Source: Heterotrichella gracilis (Eukaryota > Sar > Xanthophyceae > Tribonematales > Xanthonemataceae). Taken from it: a stretch of DNA of 64,000 bases. Position 1 is the stretch's first letter; each line of letters begins with the position of its first letter. Under the pieces are notes generated by a model. The model saw only the letters and a list, made by a program, of their open reading frames with translations, did not search any database and was not told the DNA's origin. Both the position numbers and the translations under genes were made by a program. Location: the NCBI GenBank assembly GCA_032358255.1, contig JAULBX010011099.1, forward strand, positions 682,001 to 746,000, in the 5' to 3' direction. Below are positions 59,326-64,000 of the stretch, one piece after another.

Positions 59326-59459
59326 AAGCAATCGCTTCCACCTCATCCGCACTCGTACCATATACGCCCGGAATAGAAATATTCAGCAAACGTAAATACT
59401 CGCCTAAAGAGCGCGGTGATGAAACCTTATTAAATTCGACTTTACTAACAAAACGAAGT
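59324..59459 (-). pseudogene. Short C-terminal gene remnant of unknown origin
   Basis: About 45 codons on the minus strand end in a stop just before the terminator hairpin, including 'SPRSLGEYLRLLNISIPGVY' and 'GTSADEVEAIA'. There is no start codon, and the frame is closed upstream. The codon pattern looks like former coding DNA with its own terminator. I do not recognise the family. Confidence 0.35.
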
Positions 59460-59568
59460 TAAATTCAAAAACAGCAAGCCCAATTTTTTTAACACATGAA
59501 GTTCTATATTTAACCCACGAAAGGCTATATTTAACCTATAAACGTCCAATTTTATCGAGATCTAAAAC

Positions 59569-61353
59569 ATGAGTACTTTAATTCCTATTAAAAAACCGGC
59601 TAAATTATGGGTGTTTTTAATATTGATCTCTGTTAATCTCAATATTGCTGCTCAAACATTTGGTCCAAATAATCCGGCCACGCATACGAATTCAACATCT
59701 GTCGGATCTTTTTCCTGGACGAGTCCGAATTTTGTTGCATCTAGTAACAATCAACGTGCAAATGTCGCAAACAAAGGATTAACCAATTACCTATCCGCCA
59801 CTAATTATGGTTTTACACTGCCAACAACAACTTCTATAACGGGCATTCAATTAGACATTGAGAAAAGCACCCTGAGTCCAACTGTTGTTACTACTTTGAA
59901 CGCCTGGTCGGCAGGATTAACAAAAACAGTGTCTGCAGGTAGTAACCGTATGTTGTTTTTTTTGTACTCAGGTGAAAACGGAACATTGAGAGACATTACC
60001 GGGGTCACTTATGGGGGACAGGCCATGACACAGATCATTGAGGGAAGTATCGTCACTAGCTTTGCTGCAAAAATGGAATTTTGGGCACTTTTGGAGACCG
60101 GTATCGCTGCAGCCAGCAATACCTCCTTTGTGCCCACTTTTGCCTCGGGTACTGTAAGTTCGGATGTGGTGAATTATTATGCGAGTGCTGTTTATGCAGG
60201 GGTTGATCAAGCACTGCCATTTACCACCACTCAGATCTATACCACTTCAGCTACAGCGGCACAAATTACTGTAAGTCCAACATTAGCAACTACCGGTGGT
60301 GGGATGGTGGTTGCAGCTATTCATTGTGGTAATAATACGACACCTGCAAGTACCTCCGGCGGCACCAATACGTATTCCGTTAGTGCCGGTTTTACAGAGG
60401 TAATAGACACTTATACCGCCAATACCAGTGCCGCTTCGAGTGGAATTTGTACTCAAATTTCTCAACAATCAATCGCATCTGCGGGAACCGTTGCCCCATC
60501 TTACACTTTTGCAGGAACCCCTAACCGGCAACTGGTTATTTACTCTAATTTGACCTGTTTAAGGGAACTTGATAATTCGGTTCGCTTGGTAAAGAGTGGA
60601 ACGGTAACAGGAAGCAATTTGGCTTATACTGTAGGACCCTGGAATACAGTGGATACCTATACTACATATGGCTCTTCCTCTAATTTGTGGGGAACCACCT
60701 GGTCTGTGGCCGAAATTAATGCCAGTAATTTTGGGGCTGTATTGAGCGCTTCCATTACTAACGGAACTGCCCAAGTTGATCACATGCGAATTACCGTGAC
60801 CGGATTGAGTACCTTGCCTGTAGAACTACTCAATTTTTATGGTAGTGAGCAGGAAAATAAAATACTTCTTGAATGGCAAACGGCCAGTGAACATCAAAAC
60901 AAACAATTTGTGATTGAACGAATAAGTAGCTTAGGTGAATTTTCGGAAATTGGAACGAGAATGGGTAAAGGCAACTCAAAAGTAGTAAACACGTATGATT
61001 TTATAGATGAAGAACCTCTTAATGGTGTTAACTATTATCGCCTCCGTCAAGAAGATTTTGATGGTAGCTATGAATACTCACAAACAATAGCAATTACCAA
61101 AGGAGAAAGTAACCTAACGTCTGTTTACCCAAATCCAACCAATGATGGCCATTTTAAAATTGCTTCCGAACAAATTATTCAAGAAGGAGTTTATATCTAT
61201 TCAACGGATATGAAACTAATAAAAAGGGTAGAAGCTAATAACGACAAAGAACTCGAAATTTCTATTACCGAATTAACTGATGGCGTTTATTATTTGATCT
61301 TTAATACAGGCAATGAACAAAAATTAAAAAAGGTAGAAAAAGTTTGCCGATAG
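59569..61353 (+). CDS. Secreted T9SS cargo protein with nested beta-domains
   Basis: A 594-residue secreted protein: signal peptide (about 1-29, ending NIAAQ) and a type A sorting domain at the end ('LTSVYPNPTNDGHFKIASEQ', 'LTDGVYYLIF'). The first 85 residues ('TNYGFTLPTTTSITGIQLDI') and residues about 340-420 ('DNSVRLVKSGTVTGSNLAYT', then 'ITNGTAQVDHMRITVTG') look like two halves of one beta-sandwich. A separate T/S-rich domain of about 240 residues appears inserted between them. The linker 'LPVELLNFYGSEQENKILLE' is that of other T9SS cargoes here. Ligand unknown. Confidence 0.85.
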   Translation: MSTLIPIKKPAKLWVFLILISVNLNIAAQTFGPNNPATHTNSTSVGSFSWTSPNFVASSNNQRANVANKGLTNYLSATNYGFTLPTTTSITGIQLDIEKSTLSPTVVTTLNAWSAGLTKTVSAGSNRMLFFLYSGENGTLRDITGVTYGGQAMTQIIEGSIVTSFAAKMEFWALLETGIAAASNTSFVPTFASGTVSSDVVNYYASAVYAGVDQALPFTTTQIYTTSATAAQITVSPTLATTGGGMVVAAIHCGNNTTPASTSGGTNTYSVSAGFTEVIDTYTANTSAASSGICTQISQQSIASAGTVAPSYTFAGTPNRQLVIYSNLTCLRELDNSVRLVKSGTVTGSNLAYTVGPWNTVDTYTTYGSSSNLWGTTWSVAEINASNFGAVLSASITNGTAQVDHMRITVTGLSTLPVELLNFYGSEQENKILLEWQTASEHQNKQFVIERISSLGEFSEIGTRMGKGNSKVVNTYDFIDEEPLNGVNYYRLRQEDFDGSYEYSQTIAITKGESNLTSVYPNPTNDGHFKIASEQIIQEGVYIYSTDMKLIKRVEANNDKELEISITELTDGVYYLIFNTGNEQKLKKVEKVCR

Positions 61354-61396
61354 TTTTGTTTTTTATTTTCTCATTAGGATTCACAGTTAAATGAAT

Positions 61397-62332
61397 CTAC
61401 TCTTTTATGATCTTCTGAGTCTCTATCAATCTTCCATCTTCAAATACTTGAACAAAATAGAGTCCCGATTTAACAGTATTCATATCAATTTGAACGGTTT
61501 CTTCAGAATTAAACCGAAATTTATCTAAAACAACTTCTTCTCCCAAAGCATTCATCAGACGCATTTCATAATTTGAGGATGTGTTTTGTGTTTCAAGACT
61601 GAGCTTAAGATTGTCGCTACAGGGATTTGGAAATACTTGTAAATTGTTTTCTTTTGTTTTCCTACTCTCCAGGCCGGTCAAACATGATTGAGCGCTGAAT
61701 TGTTTTAGACCGATTGTATTATCACGATAACATAAGATTTCGCCAAAATAGTCAGCATCCGTGCCATGGGCATAATTGGAAAAGTTAAATAAATAATCTG
61801 TTAAAGACCCGAATCTTTCGGCAATGATGCCGTTCGTTATGAAGACATCTTGGTAACGGTGACTTACATTAGTCACATACAATTGTTTTAAACTTGTATT
61901 ATTAACGCTAATAACTTTTATAGAATCAACAAGAGTTGAAAACATAAAAGTTACTGAATAGTTAGGCGCAATTGAAACGTTATTAGTCCAACCGTTACTC
62001 ACAGGTGTATTAAAATTATAGAGTATTTGCCATTGGTTTTGAGTGATAGGGCTTTTGAAAAATATTGTATCGCCATTTTGTTTCAGAAAAGTGTAAACAG
62101 TACCATAATAGTCGTTGGTTGAATTGTAATATTTTGTATGTCGCAGTACTTTTGTTGTTTCACCTGAAATAACGGAATCTCCTATATATTTAATGTTTTC
62201 ATTAATTGGATAATAAGGAAGGATGTTTCCGAATTTATAATGCCACTCCGCTCCCGGTGGACAAAAAACCACCTGAGAATTAATTTTTGAAATGAGGAGG
62301 ACTAAAAATGAAAGTAGTAAAAGTTTTTTCAT
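61397..62332 (-). CDS. Secreted protein with T9SS sorting domain
   Basis: A protein of about 311 residues when started at 62332, which gives the signal peptide 'MKKLLLLSFLVLLISKINSQ'. The mature part (about 20-225) is beta-rich and unfamiliar, with 'VVFCPPGAEWHYKFGN' near the start. The end, 'NLQVFPNPCSDNLKLSLETQ' through 'GLYFVQVFEDGRLIETQKII', is a type A sorting domain. It may belong to the unit pyk-pgeF-TPR upstream, with an 85-base gap. Confidence 0.8.
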   Translation of the reverse strand: MKKLLLLSFLVLLISKINSQVVFCPPGAEWHYKFGNILPYYPINENIKYIGDSVISGETTKVLRHTKYYNSTNDYYGTVYTFLKQNGDTIFFKSPITQNQWQILYNFNTPVSNGWTNNVSIAPNYSVTFMFSTLVDSIKVISVNNTSLKQLYVTNVSHRYQDVFITNGIIAERFGSLTDYLFNFSNYAHGTDADYFGEILCYRDNTIGLKQFSAQSCLTGLESRKTKENNLQVFPNPCSDNLKLSLETQNTSSNYEMRLMNALGEEVVLDKFRFNSEETVQIDMNTVKSGLYFVQVFEDGRLIETQKIIKE

Positions 62333-62417
62333 GGGAAATTGTATTGGATATACTAATTTAAGAAATAAAACAATTGCACCAACATCCATTTTAAATCCTG
62401 TAGATTCTTAATGATAT

Positions 62418-63122
62418 TTATTTGCAGTAATTACCTTTTGCTTCTTCAGCGATTAATGAACCGGCATTTATAGCCTTATTAATGGTTTCACAGGCTTTCT
62501 CCTGCTCTTTGAGATTAACATACACAGTGGCTAACCCCAAGTATGCGTCAAAATAAGTTGTATCAATTGTTATACAGCGTTCATAATCTTCAACGGCCAG
62601 TTTGTTCTTGCCTAGGTATTCATACCAGTAAGCTCTCGAATAATAGGCCATCGCAAAATTTGGAGCCATTTCAATACAGGTACTCAGGTCGTTTATAGCT
62701 GACCAATGGTCTTCCAGCAAAGCTTTCGCCAAGGCTCTGTTATAAGTGGCTTTTAAATGTTTGGGATTGTCTTTTAATATGGTATTAAATTCGGCAATGC
62801 TTTTTTGATATTTCCCTTCTACAAAATAAATCAAGCCATTCACATAAGCCACTTCCTTAAATTGTGGGTAATTGCGTTTTAACTCCATGCTTAAGGATTT
62901 GGCTTGTTTAATGTCACCTTTTTTTAGACTTAATAAAGCTTTGTAATAAGTCACACTGTCCAAAAAATAAGAGGCCTCCTTGCAGGAATCTAACACTTGT
63001 TCGGCTTTATAAAACTGAGAACTGCCAATGGCCTCATTGATAGATAAAAAGGGCAGCTGTGACTTAAGGGTCAAGGCCAAACTAAAAAAAAGTAAGACAA
63101 TTATTTTTTTCACTTCGGTCAT
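62418..63122 (-). CDS. Exported TPR protein
   Basis: A protein of about 234 residues from ATG 63122 (the frame is open from 63164), with a signal peptide 'MTEVKKIIVLLFFSLALTLK' ending KSQ. Four or more tetratricopeptide repeats follow, for example 'VNGLIYFVEGKYQKSIAEFN', 'LKATYNRALAKALLEDHWSA', 'AMAYYSRAYWYEYLGKNKLA' and 'FDAYLGLATVYVNLKEQEKA'. TPR arrays mediate protein contacts, probably in the periplasm. It follows pgeF by 17 bases. Confidence 0.85.
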   Translation of the reverse strand: MTEVKKIIVLLFFSLALTLKSQLPFLSINEAIGSSQFYKAEQVLDSCKEASYFLDSVTYYKALLSLKKGDIKQAKSLSMELKRNYPQFKEVAYVNGLIYFVEGKYQKSIAEFNTILKDNPKHLKATYNRALAKALLEDHWSAINDLSTCIEMAPNFAMAYYSRAYWYEYLGKNKLAVEDYERCITIDTTYFDAYLGLATVYVNLKEQEKACETINKAINAGSLIAEEAKGNYCK

Positions 63123-63139
63123 GGTAAACGGATAAGAAC

Positions 63140-63844
63140 TTAGGTTAAAGCAATGACTCCCCACATACGCCCTGTTATGCCTTTATCTCTGCGGTAACTA
63201 AAAAAATCAGATTCAAAGGTACAACGGTTCATGCTCCAAATTTGTTGTTCTGAAATATCATTTTGTTTTAAAATAAACAGATTGCATTTTACCAGATCTA
63301 TTTTGTTTTCATGCCAACACGCTTCCGGAAAACCGGCTTCCTTAAATTTGGCTATGACTTCCGGTCCAACTTCAAATTTATCCTGACAAATTCCCGGACC
63401 AATGGCTACTTGAATATTTTTTTTCTCTGCACCCAGCTTAATCATTTCATGTAGGGTATTTTCAACGATCTTGGCCTGTGTTCCTCTCCAACCGGCATGT
63501 GCGGCACCAATGACCTGATTCACTTTATCGTAAAATAAAATAGGATAACAATCGGCAATGCTAATGGCAAGGGTGAGTCCTGCTTTATTCGTGACTAAAG
63601 CATCTCCTTCTTGTTGACCGGGTTTTGCTAAACACACTTTATTGCCATGCACTTGTTTTAAAGTACAAAGAGAATCAGAAGCAAGTGATAATGCTTTTAA
63701 GGCCAGGCTTCTGTTTTCTGCAATGGAAACAGCATTATCGTCTGAGCCGCCAAGATTTAAGGATTGAAAGGCATGCTGAGAGACACCACCCCTGCGGGTG
63801 GAGAAGCCGTGTGTACAGGTTATGTTAGGGGCAAAGAGCCACAT
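63140..63844 (-). CDS. pgeF: Peptidoglycan editing factor PgeF (YfiH/laccase-domain family)
   Basis: A 234-residue cytoplasmic protein of the YfiH family: 'HGFSTRRGGVSQHAFQSLNL', 'LKQVHGNKVCLA', 'AISIADCYPILFYDKVNQVI', 'GAAHAGWRGTQAKIVENTL' and 'VAIGPGICQDKFEVGPEV' give the conserved Cys and His residues of the metal site. In E. coli this enzyme removes peptides wrongly joined to UDP-MurNAc with L-Ser. Its ATG overlaps the pyk stop (TAATG). Confidence 0.93.
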   Translation of the reverse strand: MWLFAPNITCTHGFSTRRGGVSQHAFQSLNLGGSDDNAVSIAENRSLALKALSLASDSLCTLKQVHGNKVCLAKPGQQEGDALVTNKAGLTLAISIADCYPILFYDKVNQVIGAAHAGWRGTQAKIVENTLHEMIKLGAEKKNIQVAIGPGICQDKFEVGPEVIAKFKEAGFPEACWHENKIDLVKCNLFILKQNDISEQQIWSMNRCTFESDFFSYRRDKGITGRMWGVIALT

Positions 63845-64000
63845 TAATGAATATAACTTAGTTTCATCATATTGGTACGCCCTTTTTCTTTCATCGGCAT
63901 ACTGGCAATATTGATCACCAGATCATCTGCTTTAACCAAACCGGCACTTTTAATAATGTCTTTTAAATCGTTAATGGTTTGATCAGTGCTTTCATATTTA
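63844..64000 (-). CDS. pyk: Pyruvate kinase, C-terminal part (continues beyond the window)
   Basis: The window ends inside this gene. The visible 51 codons read 'KYESTDQTINDLKDIIKSAG' and then 'LVINIASMPMKEKGRTNMMK', the C-terminal domain of pyruvate kinase with the 'N-x-A-S-M-P-x-x-x-K-G-R-T-N' signature. It makes pyruvate and ATP from phosphoenolpyruvate. Transcribed together with pgeF. Confidence 0.9.
   Translation of the reverse strand, partial: KYESTDQTINDLKDIIKSAGLVKADDLVINIASMPMKEKGRTNMMKLSYIH

Overview
The window looks like chromosome of a member of the phylum Bacteroidota, of the Flavobacteriales/Sphingobacteriales kind. The signs are several secreted proteins with type IX secretion (T9SS) C-terminal sorting domains, a fused hemC-hemD gene, the futalosine route to menaquinone (mqnB, mqnD), three DUF1573 proteins, a DUF2480 protein and a GT117/DUF2723 membrane protein. 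Recurrent TAnnTTTG -7 promoter boxes and the lack of Shine-Dalgarno sequences fit as well. The DNA is moderately AT-rich. No rRNA genes, insertion-sequence transposase, integrase, prophage or CRISPR array was seen. A run of 10 N at 49889-49898 is an assembly gap inside one gene.

Layout. 0-5.4 kb: a LamG T9SS cargo gene divergent from a LamG-bearing LytS-type sensor kinase with a LytTR regulator, then hemCD. 5.4-11.8 kb: a glycine-rich T9SS cargo protein, an S1/P1 nuclease, small secreted proteins, a PIN/antitoxin pair and a TonB-like protein. 11.9-15.1 kb: an AT-rich accessory patch with a membrane-anchored HNH protein and two genes packaged like integron gene cassettes (a putative abortive-infection membrane protein and a helical protein). 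14.8-23.2 kb: a probable polymorphic-toxin locus, made of a 1694-residue TANFOR-type surface protein, a secreted protein of about 941 residues whose C-terminal tip resembles an ADP-ribosyltransferase/TNT toxin, and an overlapping 99-residue gene where an immunity protein would sit. 23.6-35 kb: OmpA protein, GTP cyclohydrolase I with two PTPS-II type pterin synthases, futalosine genes, DHFR, YqgE, an M20 dipeptidase operon, and a BNR/T9SS/S4 operon.

35.2-39.3 kb holds the phenylacetyl-CoA epoxidase genes: paaE divergent from paaABC, a previously overlooked 36-residue membrane ORF, and paaD. A perfect palindrome lies between the -33 and -7 boxes of the paaA promoter. 39.5-54.9 kb is mostly housekeeping: glycosyltransferase, TamA/BamA-like protein, SpoU methyltransferase, DUF1573 trio, valS, tRNA-Gln, the GT117 protein, polysaccharide deacetylase, DUF2480, a solute-binding protein and DUF3109. 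55.1-64 kb: an RmlD-like reductase, a 1.1-kb repeat-filled intergenic stretch, a flippase overlapping dut, a toxin-gene fossil, T9SS cargo, a TPR protein, pgeF and the end of pyk.

Intergenic DNA is rich in small palindromic repeats: composite GTCCCGGAGGGAC/GCTCCGTAGGAGC arrays, CTTTGGAAAAGT inverted repeats, low-complexity ACACAGAGACAC-type blocks, and the palindrome CCGATAGCTATCGG. One copy of the last lies in frame inside valS between 15-bp direct repeats. The observations I would follow first are the TANFOR-toxin-immunity locus, the cassette pair beside it, the paa operator and small ORF, and the palindrome in valS.
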